This document shows, in pieces, positions 8,606 to 15,783 of a stretch of 33,126 nucleotides of DNA. Origin of the DNA: UBA3792 sp946185305 (lineage in GTDB: Bacteria; Bacillota; Clostridia; Christensenellales; CAG-138); contig CAMHJE010000008.1 of the NCBI GenBank assembly GCA_946185305.1, positions 1 to 33,126 on the forward strand, written 5' to 3'. Under the pieces are notes generated by a model. The model did no database searches and was not told where the DNA came from. It saw only the letters and a program-made list of their open reading frames with translations. A program made the position numbers and the translations under genes. Position 1 is the first letter of the stretch, and every line of letters starts with the position of its first letter.

Positions 8606-9034
8606 TCAGCTGTTGACGGGTGACGGCTTTTGTCCGGTGAGCCGTTCGTGCGCCTTTTCAAGAATAGCCTGCAAGCCTTTATGCCACAGCAGGCGGTGCG
8701 CTTCGTCGTAAGGAACGATGCGGATCGCGCGGATCTCGTGGTGCGGAAGCGGGGATTGGGCGGGATCGTAGGTGGCGAGGAAGAACGTGACGCGCTTCAT
8801 CACGCCGCGCTTTTTGACAAGCGGGTATTCGACGCGTTCGCAAAACGACGTATCGAGGGTGGCGCGCACGCCGGTTTCTTCATAGATTTCGCGGAGCGCG
8901 GTTTCCTGCTCGGTTTCGTGCGGCTCCATGTGCCCCTTCGGGAACCCGAAATGCGAATCACCGACCAGAACGTAAAGCGGCTCGCCGTCCTGCATCGTAT
9001 ACAGCACCGCGCCGCAGGAGTATTCCCATGCCAT
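8606..9034 (-). CDS. Nudix hydrolase, Ap4A-hydrolase-like
   Basis: The 142-aa protein has the full Nudix box: G, five residues, E, seven residues, REIYEETGV, preceded by FGFPKGHMEPHE. The start (EYSCGAVLY) and end (IVPYDEAHRLLWHKGLQAILEKA) resemble bacterial diadenosine-tetraphosphate hydrolases, though other nucleotide substrates are possible. I chose ATG 9034, which overlaps the stop of the nitroreductase gene (TGATG), implying translational coupling; a GTG three bases upstream is an alternative. It is the last gene of the four-gene operon that starts with the carboxylesterase. The product is soluble. Confidence 0.85.
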   Translation of the reverse strand: MAWEYSCGAVLYTMQDGEPLYVLVGDSHFGFPKGHMEPHETEQETALREIYEETGVRATLDTSFCERVEYPLVKKRGVMKRVTFFLATYDPAQSPLPHHEIRAIRIVPYDEAHRLLWHKGLQAILEKAHERLTGQKPSPVNS

Positions 9035-9549
9035 CACAGTACCGTGACCGTTTCCGCAAGCGGCTTGCGCTTGCCGTGATTGGGCGATGTGACCGCGCCG
9101 GAGGCGGGATAGCCGATGGGCATGAGCAGCGCCGCGTGCTCGTTTTCGGGCAGATCGAACGCCTTATGCACTTCGGAGTTCGGCATATAGCAGACCCAGC
9201 AGGTGCCGAGCCCCTCGTCAAACGCCTTCAGCATCACATGCGTCGCCACGATGGCAATATCCTGCTCGCCGGACGTGATTTCGTTTTCGAACGGGTTTGT
9301 CCACATTGCGGTCTTGTCATAGGCGAACAGCAGCACCGTCGGAGCGTTGTAGGCACAGCGCGTGAGCGCACGAACCTTTTCGAGCGCTTCGGGGCTTTGC
9401 AGCACATAGAGATGCTGCGGCTGTATATTCTTGGCGGTGGGCGCGAGCCGTCCCGCTTCTAAGACGCGCTCCAGCTTGTCCGCTTCAATCGGGCGCGCGT
9501 CGAAGGCGCGTACCGAGTACCGTTCCGTCATTGCCTGTATCAGTTCCAT
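9034..9549 (-). CDS. Nitroreductase-family flavoprotein
   Basis: The 171-aa protein begins with the FMN-phosphate-binding motif ERYSVRAF, followed by GRLAPTAKNIQP, and has the C-terminal GYPASG segment of small FMN-dependent nitroreductases. These enzymes reduce nitro compounds, quinones or flavins with NAD(P)H as homodimers; the substrate cannot be read. I prefer ATG 9549 over ATG 9555 because AGGAGG (9557-9562) is 7 bases from the former and only 1 from the latter. The upstream GNAT stop lies at 9552-9554, so the genes are almost touching, and the downstream Nudix start overlaps its stop. Confidence 0.88.
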   Translation of the reverse strand: MELIQAMTERYSVRAFDARPIEADKLERVLEAGRLAPTAKNIQPQHLYVLQSPEALEKVRALTRCAYNAPTVLLFAYDKTAMWTNPFENEITSGEQDIAIVATHVMLKAFDEGLGTCWVCYMPNSEVHKAFDLPENEHAALLMPIGYPASGAVTSPNHGKRKPLAETVTVL

Positions 9550-9551
9550 TT

Positions 9552-10112
9552 TCATGCCTCCTGTAAACCGTATTTTTGCATCCCGATCAGGGCGAGCCGC
9601 GTGCCGTCCTTCAGCCGGACCGCGTCGGGATGCCTTCCGTATTCCGTAAATCCGGCGGCCGTATACAGCCGCGCGGCACGTTCGTTGCTCTCAACATATT
9701 CGAGCTCCAATTTATCGACGCCGAGCGTCCGTCCGATCGCTTCCATCTCCCGCATCAGCGTCCTGCCGAGCCCGATGCCCCAATAGGCACGCTTCAGGCC
9801 GATGGCCAGCGTGGCAATGTGCCGCGTCTTGATCGCATTCCCGCGGGAGATATGGCAGTTGCCCGCAAACGCGCCGTCGATCCAAGCGCCGATCATGCAG
9901 TCGCTTTCGGACGCAGCCATGCGCTCCAAAAACGCGCGCTCCGCTTCAACGGTCATGCTTTCCCGCTCCTCCGGATAGCGCATCGTAAAATCCGTTTCCG
10001 CTGCCATGCAGAAAAGAAACTGCAAAAGCGTTTCGGCGTCGTCCGCTGTCGGACTGCGCAAAAGCGCCGTGCGTCCGTCCTTCAAGACGATTGCTTTCTC
10101 TGAGAATCGCAT
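9552..10112 (-). CDS. GNAT-family N-acetyltransferase
   Basis: The 186-aa protein starts with VLKDGRTALLRSPTADDAETLLQF, the usual opening of RimI/PhnO-like GNAT enzymes. The acetyl-CoA site is GLKRAYWGIGLGRTLMREM, and the NERAARLYTAAGF helix is characteristic of the C-terminal half. The substrate amine is unknown. An ORF extends upstream to 10160 inside the esterase gene, but ATG 10112 lies just after the esterase TGA (TGATATG), with GGGGCG upstream, which fits a coupled operon. Confidence 0.85.
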   Translation of the reverse strand: MRFSEKAIVLKDGRTALLRSPTADDAETLLQFLFCMAAETDFTMRYPEERESMTVEAERAFLERMAASESDCMIGAWIDGAFAGNCHISRGNAIKTRHIATLAIGLKRAYWGIGLGRTLMREMEAIGRTLGVDKLELEYVESNERAARLYTAAGFTEYGRHPDAVRLKDGTRLALIGMQKYGLQEA

Positions 10113-10113
10113 A

Positions 10114-11883
10114 TCAGTCGCCCCATCCCTGCATCCGGTCGAAGACGTCATACAGCGCAAGATACTTTTCGTTCATCATGCCGACCGTGTCGCCAAGCCC
10201 CATGAGGCGGCGGCTGTCCGCGGAAATCTCCCATACCGGCAAGCCTTCGCCGTTCGGATCGCCCGTGAGCGCAAAGTTTTTCACATACTGCCCGAACAGC
10301 TTGGACAGCGCCCGGTCGTTTTCATCGAACAGCGGGGAGCCGTCCGGAATGTTGCCGTAGACGTAGATCATTTCACCGCTGTGCCAGCTCGAAAGCCGCC
10401 CGTTGCTCTTGCTGAAATAGTATTCGTAAACCGGAACGCCGATCTGGTTCTCCAACCGGTTCAGACAGTAATGCGGATAGTTGAAAAACACCGCGCCGTA
10501 GATCTGTGCCCACGCCTTGTCGGCCTCGTCGTCGGTCGAAGCCGGGAACAGCGCCAGCACCTCGTCGGTGTATTCCTTGAAATACGCGCGCACCTTCTGC
10601 TCATAGTTTTTCAGGTTCGCGTGGGAGAACAGGATGAACGGCCCGCTTTCCTCGGCGTTGTAACCGTGCAGCAGCGCGGCTTCGTTGTGGACGCCCTTTT
10701 GATAGGATTCATAGGGCGTTTCTGTCAGCACATAGCCGTCGATCGTGATATGGTGCTGCGTGTAGGCTTCGTCCGCAAGCGTTTCACCGTCGATGGCGCG
10801 AAGGTCGGCAACGGACTTGGCATTGTAGCGCGTCTTCAATTCTTTGCCGGATCGGATCGCTTCGTCGAACAGCCGGAACGAATGCGGCGGCTCGACCGAC
10901 GCAACCGTGGAGCTTTCCAAAATCACGTTCGTGAACAGCCCCTTCGCCAGCGGCGACGTGCAAAGCGCCGAAACGCTCGCCGCGCCTGCCGATTCGCCGG
11001 AGATCGTGACGCAGCTCGGATCGCCGCCGAACGCCGCGATATTGTCCCGCACCCATGTCAGCGCCTTGATCTGATCAAGCAGACCGTAGTTGCCGGTCGT
11101 GCCGTTCGGGGATTCCGCCGCCAGCTCTTCATCCGCATAGAACCCGAACACGCCGAGCCGGTAGCTGAAATTGACGACGACCATGCCCTGCTTGGCAAGC
11201 CCCTTGCCTGCGTAATCGCCGTACCACGGCTGCCCGGTCTGGAGCGAGCCGCCGTGCACATAGACGAGCACCGGCAGATCCTTGGCCTCGCCTGCGGGCT
11301 TCCAGATATTCAGATACAGCGAATCCTCGCTGCGCGGGGCGACGTAGTTGTCGGAGAGGGAAATCTTATAGTCATGATAGCCGATGATCTGCGACAGAGA
11401 ATGATAGATCGGCAGATTCACCGGCTGCATGTTCATCGGCGCAAAGTGATCGGCCTCCAGTATGCCGCTCCACGGTTCCGGATCCTGCGGCTCACGCCAT
11501 CGCAGCTCGCCTACCGGCGGCTTGGCAAACGGCACGCCCGCATACAGCTCCACCGCGCCGTTCTCGATCACGACGCCGCGCACCTGCCCATAGTTCGTTT
11601 CGACCACGCCGGTGCGCACCGGGGTATTTCCCTCATACGCCGGGACGCGCTTTATCGGCGGCCAAGTCAAAAACAGGATACCGATGAAACAGCCGATGAA
11701 GCAAAGCCAGCCGAGCAGCTTATAATACCACTTGTTCTTGTGCAGCACAGCGGCGAACAGCCATACAAACGCCGCCGCGACAAGCAGCAGCAAAACAAAG
11801 CCGAGGATCGTATTTTTATTGAGCTCCAGCACGGCGAGCATCAACAGCAGCAGCACGCCGAGAACGATTCCGAATCCAACCAT
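10114..11883 (-). CDS. Membrane-anchored type-B carboxylesterase
   Basis: The 589-aa protein starts with three predicted membrane helices (about 2-21, 25-47, 54-74), followed by a complete type-B carboxylesterase domain from about residue 92. The oxyanion loop is HGGSLQTG (H210), the nucleophile S298 in GESAGAAS, the acid probably E412 in GYNAEESG, and H501 in SSWHSGE. The active site is thus intact and probably outside the membrane. Most bacterial relatives (PnbA type) are soluble or carry a simple signal peptide, so the three-helix front is uncommon. ATG 11883 is 7 bases from GGAGG; an upstream in-frame start at 11904 has no such SD. It heads an operon with GNAT, nitroreductase and Nudix genes, which may handle xenobiotics or plant esters (inference). 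Confidence 0.87.
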   Translation of the reverse strand: MVGFGIVLGVLLLLMLAVLELNKNTILGFVLLLLVAAAFVWLFAAVLHKNKWYYKLLGWLCFIGCFIGILFLTWPPIKRVPAYEGNTPVRTGVVETNYGQVRGVVIENGAVELYAGVPFAKPPVGELRWREPQDPEPWSGILEADHFAPMNMQPVNLPIYHSLSQIIGYHDYKISLSDNYVAPRSEDSLYLNIWKPAGEAKDLPVLVYVHGGSLQTGQPWYGDYAGKGLAKQGMVVVNFSYRLGVFGFYADEELAAESPNGTTGNYGLLDQIKALTWVRDNIAAFGGDPSCVTISGESAGAASVSALCTSPLAKGLFTNVILESSTVASVEPPHSFRLFDEAIRSGKELKTRYNAKSVADLRAIDGETLADEAYTQHHITIDGYVLTETPYESYQKGVHNEAALLHGYNAEESGPFILFSHANLKNYEQKVRAYFKEYTDEVLALFPASTDDEADKAWAQIYGAVFFNYPHYCLNRLENQIGVPVYEYYFSKSNGRLSSWHSGEMIYVYGNIPDGSPLFDENDRALSKLFGQYVKNFALTGDPNGEGLPVWEISADSRRLMGLGDTVGMMNEKYLALYDVFDRMQGWGD

Positions 11884-11914
11884 AGGACAACCTCCGAGGG
11901 ACAATAGCAGATCT

Positions 11915-11944
11915 ATTATACTGTATGCCTTGCCGCCCCGTCAA
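11915..11944 (-). promoter_or_regulatory. Sigma-A promoter of the carboxylesterase operon
   Basis: On the minus strand: TTGACG (11944-11939), an 18-bp spacer and TATAAT (11920-11915), 31 bases before the ATG. A small dyad, AATAG-N5-CTATT (11903-11917), overlaps the -10 edge and start site; it may be an operator but is short. Confidence 0.7.
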
Positions 11945-12030
11945 CCGCCGAGCGGCGATTTTTGCCGAAGAAGCGCGTTTTCCGTGCCGGCTCGACAGCG
12001 GAAAAACGGGGATGAAATGCGGCTTTCCGG

Positions 12031-12059
12031 TTGCAATCCGCATACGGATTGTGTATAAT
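12031..12059 (+). promoter_or_regulatory. Sigma-A promoter of the PfkB kinase gene
   Basis: TTGCAA (12031-12036), a 17-bp spacer and TATAAT (12054-12059), 37 bases before the ATG, with a GGGGAAAGGA SD between them. Confidence 0.75.
12034..12051. promoter_or_regulatory. Candidate operator between -35 and -10 of the PfkB kinase gene
   Basis: CAATCCG-CATA-CGGATTG is an inverted repeat with perfect 7-bp arms, filling the spacer between -35 and -10. This is a classic repressor position, for example for GntR-, TetR- or LacI-type regulators. No regulator gene is adjacent. Confidence 0.55.
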
Positions 12060-12096
12060 GCAGGAAAAGCGCCTATCGTGGGGAAAGGACAGCAAC

Positions 12097-12882
12097 ATGA
12101 AACGGATAGCCTGCTTGGGCGACAGCTGTGTGGATCGGTATGATACGGGCGAGGTGTTCCCGGGCGGGAACCCGGTCAACGTGGCGGTGTATATCAACCG
12201 GCTCGGCGGGGCGGCGTCGTTTATCGGCGCGGTCGGCAGCGACGCGTATGCCGAGCTGCTTTTAACGCCGCTTGCCCAAAAAGACATCGACGTTTCGCAT
12301 GTGCAGAGGCTTTCGGGCAGCACGCCGATCTCCTATGTCGAAATCCAAAACGGCAACCGCGTGTTCGTCGATTACGATACCGGTGTGATGACCGATTATG
12401 TCCCGTCGGACGACGATATCGCGTTCGCCTGTGCGCACGATTTGGTCGTGTCCGATATCTGGGGACACGCGGAGCCTGCGCTCGAACGGATTCACGCCGC
12501 GGGCGTGCCGGTCGCATACGATTGCGCCGACCTGCCGTTCGATCCGGTGTCGCTGTCCGCGCTGCCGTTTGTCGATATCGCGTTCTTCTCCGACGACGCC
12601 GTAGACGAGCAGGGCATCCGGGAGGAGATTTTGCGCGTCGCGTCCTACGGCTCGAAAATCGTGATCGCCATGCGCGGCGCTTCGGGCAGCATCGCCTACG
12701 ACGGAACCGACTTCTATCCCTGTGCCGCCGTGCAATGCGAGGTCGTCGATACGCTCGGCGCGGGCGACAGCTTCATTGCGGGCTTTTTGTTCGAGTACGT
12801 CCGACACGCCCCGATTCTGCATTGCATGCGCACCGGCGCGCGCAACGCTTCGATCACCATCGGCTATCGCGGCGCATGGTAA
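12097..12882 (+). CDS. frlD: PfkB-family sugar kinase, fructoselysine-6-kinase-like
   Basis: The 261-aa kinase has the ribokinase-fold features: SCVDRY near the start, GGNPVNVAVYINRLGG (sugar and dimer lid side) and the catalytic DTLGAGDSF near residue 226-234, where the second D is the base. Several short stretches match what I recall of E. coli FrlD: GDSCVD, GGNPVNVAVY, GVMTDY, IWGHAE, GAGDSFIAGFL and a terminal GAW. FrlD phosphorylates fructoselysine at C6 in Amadori-product use. I chose ATG 12097 after GGGGAAAGGA; an upstream in-frame start at 12031 lies within the promoter. The gene stands alone: no deglycase (frlB) or Amadori transporter is near. Another fructosamine or ribose-type substrate is possible, so the symbol is tentative. 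Confidence 0.72.
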   Translation: MKRIACLGDSCVDRYDTGEVFPGGNPVNVAVYINRLGGAASFIGAVGSDAYAELLLTPLAQKDIDVSHVQRLSGSTPISYVEIQNGNRVFVDYDTGVMTDYVPSDDDIAFACAHDLVVSDIWGHAEPALERIHAAGVPVAYDCADLPFDPVSLSALPFVDIAFFSDDAVDEQGIREEILRVASYGSKIVIAMRGASGSIAYDGTDFYPCAAVQCEVVDTLGAGDSFIAGFLFEYVRHAPILHCMRTGARNASITIGYRGAW

Positions 12883-12891
12883 AGACAATAG

Positions 12892-12922
12892 ACAGGCGCC
12901 GTTTTGCACGGCGCCTGTTCTA
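12892..12922 (+). terminator. Terminator-like hairpin after the PfkB kinase gene
   Basis: A perfect 10-bp stem, ACAGGCGCCG (12892-12901) with CGGCGCCTGT (12909-12918). Only a weak T-rich tail (TTCTAT) follows. Confidence 0.6.
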
Positions 12923-12933
12923 TGCGGATGTGC

Positions 12934-12963
12934 TTGCTCTGATGAGACCGGTTGTGTTACAAT
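12934..12963 (+). promoter_or_regulatory. Probable sigma-A promoter of the cupin/AKR operon
   Basis: TTGCTC (12934-12939), an 18-bp spacer and TACAAT (12958-12963), 42 bases before the cupin ATG. Confidence 0.55.
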
Positions 12964-13004
12964 TCAGATAGAAAGATAATATCGACGGACAGAGAGGAGC
13001 GGCT

Positions 13005-13427
13005 ATGGAAAACAGCTTTGCAAAGGAAAACATTTTCGGTCTCGGCAATCCGAACACGGGGTTTGCCCAATACTTTATCGGCAATTCGTATCTGAATTTC
13101 CTCGGCCGCGCGGACGAGGCGGGCGTTTCGTTCTTCAACGTCACGTTCGAGCCGGGCTGCCGCAACAACTGGCACATTCACCATGCGGCCAAGGGCGGCG
13201 GCCAGGTGCTGCTGTGCGTCGCGGGCGAGGGCTGGTATCAGGAGGAGGGCAAGCCGGCCCAAAGTCTCACGCCCGGCACGACGGTCGTGATCCCGCCGAA
13301 CGTGAAGCATTGGCACGGCGCGAAAAAGGACAGCTGGTTTGCGCACATCGCGGTCGAGATCCCCGGCGAAAACGCTTCGAACGAATGGTGCGAGCCGGTG
13401 GACGACGAAAGCTATAACGCCCTGTAA
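13005..13427 (+). CDS. Single-domain cupin, hydroxynitrile-lyase-like metal site
   Basis: The 140-aa protein is one small beta barrel. Cupin motif 1 gives H57 and H59 (NNWHIHH) and probably Q67 where many cupins have Glu; motif 2 gives H102 (PPNVKHWHG). This three-His, one-Gln pattern and the EPG...KHWHGA context recall the family that includes the Mn-dependent cupin hydroxynitrile lyases, although here four extra residues separate H59 from Q67. Most family members have no known activity, so I do not assign one. The start follows GAGAGGAGCGGCT. The Fe-S aldo/keto reductase begins 12 bases after the stop, so the two are probably co-transcribed and may work on the same small carbonyl compound (inference). 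Confidence 0.82.
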   Translation: MENSFAKENIFGLGNPNTGFAQYFIGNSYLNFLGRADEAGVSFFNVTFEPGCRNNWHIHHAAKGGGQVLLCVAGEGWYQEEGKPAQSLTPGTTVVIPPNVKHWHGAKKDSWFAHIAVEIPGENASNEWCEPVDDESYNAL

Positions 13428-13439
13428 GCGGAGGACGGT

Positions 13440-14570
13440 ATGGAAGCGAACAAATTCTTTCCCGAAATTCACGGCAACTTCGGCTTCGGCTGTATGCGCC
13501 TGCCCGCGGGCGGCACGGTACTCGGCGATGGCGAATTCAAAAGGATGGTGGACGCCTTTATCGGCGCGGGGTTCAATTATTTCGATACCGCGCACGGCTA
13601 CCACGCGGGCATGAGCGAGACGGCGATCAAACGCTGTCTATCGAAGCGGTACCCGCGCGAGGCGTTCATCCTCACCGACAAGCTCACCGAGCCGTACTTC
13701 AAAAAGCAGGAGGACATCCGGCCGTTTGTCGAAAAGCAGCTCAAGGCGTGCGGCGTCGCCTATTTCGACTTCTATCTGATGCACGCGCAGGATCACCGCA
13801 ATTACGAAAAGTACAAGCGGTGCAAGGCGTATGAAACGTGCTATGCGCTAAAGAAGGAGGGCCTCATCCGCCACTTTGGGATCAGCTTTCACGACAAGGC
13901 CGAGGTGCTCGACAAAATCCTGACCGAGCATCCGGAGGTCGAGATCGTACAGATCCAGTTCAACTACGTGGACTATGAGGATGCGTCGGTCGAGAGCCGC
14001 AAGGTCTACGAGGTCTGCGAAAAGCACAACAAGCCGGTGCTCGTCATGGAGCCGGTCAAGGGCGGCAGCCTTGTGAATCTGCCCCCGGAAGCGGACAAAG
14101 TGTTGCGGAGCTTAGGCGGCGGCAGCAACGCAAGCTACGCGCTTCGGTTCGCGGCAGGCTTTCCGAATATGGCGGTCGTGCTGTCCGGCATGAGCAATAT
14201 GGAGCAGATGAACGATAATATCTCCGCTATGCGCGATTTTACGCCGCTGTCAACAGCGGAGCGCGCGGCGGTGGACCGGGTCTGTGAAATTTTCAAAAGC
14301 CTCAACCTGATCCCTTGCACGTCCTGCCACTACTGCGTCGAGGAAAACGAATGTCCCAAGGCGATCCGCATCCCCGATCTGTTCTCCGCAGTGAACGCGC
14401 ACGAAGCGTTCCACAACTGGAACACGGGCTATTATTACAGCAATGTAATCACCGGCAACGGCCACGGCAAGGCGTCGGACTGCATCGGCTGCGGCAAGTG
14501 CGAAAAGGTTTGCCCGCAGCATTTGCCGATCCGCGAGCTTTTGAAAAAGACGGCCAAGACCTTTGAATAA
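13440..14570 (+). CDS. Aldo/keto reductase with C-terminal 2x[4Fe-4S] ferredoxin-type domain
   Basis: The 376-aa protein has the AKR barrel with the full catalytic tetrad D49, Y54 (FDTAHGYHAG), K81 (LTDK) and H115 (YLMHAQ). After residue 285 comes an added iron-sulfur domain: C293, C296, C299, C305 followed by P, and C348, C351, C354, C358 followed by P. Such Fe-S AKRs are common in anaerobic Clostridia and probably draw electrons from a ferredoxin-like chain as well as NAD(P)H; the substrate is unknown. GGAGG lies before the ATG, 12 bases after the cupin gene. The fusion is intact and full length. Confidence 0.9.
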   Translation: MEANKFFPEIHGNFGFGCMRLPAGGTVLGDGEFKRMVDAFIGAGFNYFDTAHGYHAGMSETAIKRCLSKRYPREAFILTDKLTEPYFKKQEDIRPFVEKQLKACGVAYFDFYLMHAQDHRNYEKYKRCKAYETCYALKKEGLIRHFGISFHDKAEVLDKILTEHPEVEIVQIQFNYVDYEDASVESRKVYEVCEKHNKPVLVMEPVKGGSLVNLPPEADKVLRSLGGGSNASYALRFAAGFPNMAVVLSGMSNMEQMNDNISAMRDFTPLSTAERAAVDRVCEIFKSLNLIPCTSCHYCVEENECPKAIRIPDLFSAVNAHEAFHNWNTGYYYSNVITGNGHGKASDCIGCGKCEKVCPQHLPIRELLKKTAKTFE

Positions 14571-14597
14571 GCAGGCCAACTGTCGCAAAGACAGCAA

Positions 14598-14627
14598 AAT
14601 CCCCCGCGGAGCGATTCGCGGGGGATT
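14598..14627. terminator. Bidirectional terminator between the AKR gene and the DUF1292 gene
   Basis: A perfect 11-bp stem, AATCCCCCGCG (14598-14608) with CGCGGGGGATT (14617-14627), and an 8-base loop. On the minus strand TTTTGC follows the stem, so it serves the ireB operon best; on the plus strand the T run is weak. Confidence 0.75.
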
Positions 14628-14641
14628 GCTATATGCGGCTT

Positions 14642-14932
14642 TTATTCTTCTTCGTCGTCCTCGCCGTCGGCCATGTCCTCAAAGATGTCCATGAACTCGT
14701 TGAAGACCTCGTTCAGCAGGATTTCATTCTCGATCGGGACGAGCGATTCGCCGTCGCCGTTTTTGACGATCTCGAGGATCACGACCTCATCGTCGGCCAC
14801 GCCCTCGACGTTGCCGAGCGGGAACATCGCGGCGAACTTGCGGCCCTCGTAATCGAACGTGCAGACAAGATCGAAATCGGCTTCTACGCCGTTGTCGTCC
14901 ACCAAAGTGATGATGCTGTTATTCTCTTCCAT
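14642..14932 (-). CDS. DUF1292 family protein (YrzB-like)
   Basis: The 96-aa acidic protein starts MEENNSIITLVDDNGVEADF and ends in a run of Asp/Glu. ITLVDEDG-type openings and the LEIVKNGDGESLVPIENE core are typical of DUF1292, a small Firmicutes family of unknown function that is regularly found after ruvX (yrrK) and ireB (yrzL), as here. The start follows AGAAAGGAAACC, 21 bases after the ruvX stop. No catalytic motif is seen. Confidence 0.85.
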   Translation of the reverse strand: MEENNSIITLVDDNGVEADFDLVCTFDYEGRKFAAMFPLGNVEGVADDEVVILEIVKNGDGESLVPIENEILLNEVFNEFMDIFEDMADGEDDEEE

Positions 14933-14953
14933 GTGCGGTTTCCTTTCTGTTGA

Positions 14954-15373
14954 TCAGAGGTTGGGATGGCTGTCCATATAGCCCTGCAGGATGATCACGG
15001 CGGCCAGCTTGTCGATCACCTTTTTCTGTTTTCCGCGCGAAATATCCGCGTCGAGCAGCACCCGGCGCGCGGTCATCGTCGTTAAGCGTTCATCGAAAAA
15101 GACGATCTCGCCGTCCCATTCCTTTTGAATTGCTTCGGCAAAGCGCTTGACCTTTTCGCCCTGTTCGCCGACGGTGCCGTTCATGTTCATCGGCATCCCC
15201 ATCAACAGGCGGCACGGGGCGTATTTTTGCAGCAGCTCCAGAATGTAGGCCACATCCTTTTTCGTGCTCTCGGTGCGCCAATAGGTTTCAAGCCCCTGCG
15301 CGGTAATGTTCAGCGCATCCGAAACAGCGACGCCGATCCTGCGATCGCCGACATCCAAGGCAAGCGTTCTCAT
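14954..15373 (-). CDS. ruvX: Holliday junction resolvase-like RuvX/YqgF
   Basis: The 139-aa RNase-H-fold protein opens with LALDVGDRRIGVAVSD (catalytic D7), has MGMPMNMNGTVGEQGEKVKRFA in the middle and FFDERLTTMTARR plus DKLAAVIILQGYMD at the end; all are family signatures. RuvX/YqgF is linked to pre-16S rRNA 5'-end maturation and to Holliday junction or RNA cleavage. ATG 15373 overlaps the ireB stop (ATGA), so translation is likely coupled. The length is normal. Confidence 0.92.
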   Translation of the reverse strand: MRTLALDVGDRRIGVAVSDALNITAQGLETYWRTESTKKDVAYILELLQKYAPCRLLMGMPMNMNGTVGEQGEKVKRFAEAIQKEWDGEIVFFDERLTTMTARRVLLDADISRGKQKKVIDKLAAVIILQGYMDSHPNL

Positions 15374-15627
15374 TCGTGATTTTCCACGTAAAAGCGGACG
15401 AGCTCTTCCAAAAGATCGTCGCGTTCCATCCGCAGCACCAAATAGCGTGCGTTGTTGTGGCTTGTGATATACGTCGGGTCGCCGGAAAGCAGATAGCCCA
15501 CGATCTGATTGACCGGGTCATAGCCCTTTTCCCGCATCGCGTGGTACACCGTCATCAGCACATCCTCGGGTGTGCGAATGTCCTTGGAAACGCGGAACTT
15601 GCGTGTGGTATCCATGTTGTTTTCCAT
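15370..15627 (-). CDS. ireB: IreB family regulatory phosphoprotein
   Basis: The 85-aa protein matches the IreB/DUF965 family: TTRKFRVSKD near the N-terminus, VYHAMREKGYDPVNQIVGYLLSGDPTYITSHNNAR in the middle, and RDDLLEELVRFYV at the end. In Enterococcus faecalis IreB is phosphorylated on N-terminal Thr by the PASTA kinase IreK and affects cephalosporin resistance; matching Thr residues are present here. An ORF extends to a TTG at 15642, but ATG 15627 has GGAGG about 8 bases upstream, so I chose it. It heads the ireB-ruvX-DUF1292 operon behind a clear promoter. Confidence 0.93.
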   Translation of the reverse strand: MENNMDTTRKFRVSKDIRTPEDVLMTVYHAMREKGYDPVNQIVGYLLSGDPTYITSHNNARYLVLRMERDDLLEELVRFYVENHE

Positions 15628-15646
15628 CGTACATACCTCCAAATGT

Positions 15647-15675
15647 ATTATAGCGGATTTACATTATATTTTCAA
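15647..15675 (-). promoter_or_regulatory. Sigma-A promoter of ireB-ruvX-DUF1292
   Basis: On the minus strand: TTGAAA (15675-15670), a 17-bp spacer and TATAAT (15652-15647), 20 bases before the ATG. Confidence 0.75.
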
Positions 15676-15783
15676 CCCGTTCCGTGTATTTTTACGATTT
15701 TCGTCTGTACATTTTTCCGTATTTTGGGGAACGCATTGCGCCTCCTTGGCATACGATAGGGAAAAAGCAAACGGAGGTATTCG

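Noticed and set aside
10006..11907. 633-aa open frame on the plus strand opposite the carboxylesterase
   Set aside because: The minus-strand esterase has a full catalytic triad and SD; the plus-strand product is Arg/His-rich with no recognisable domain.
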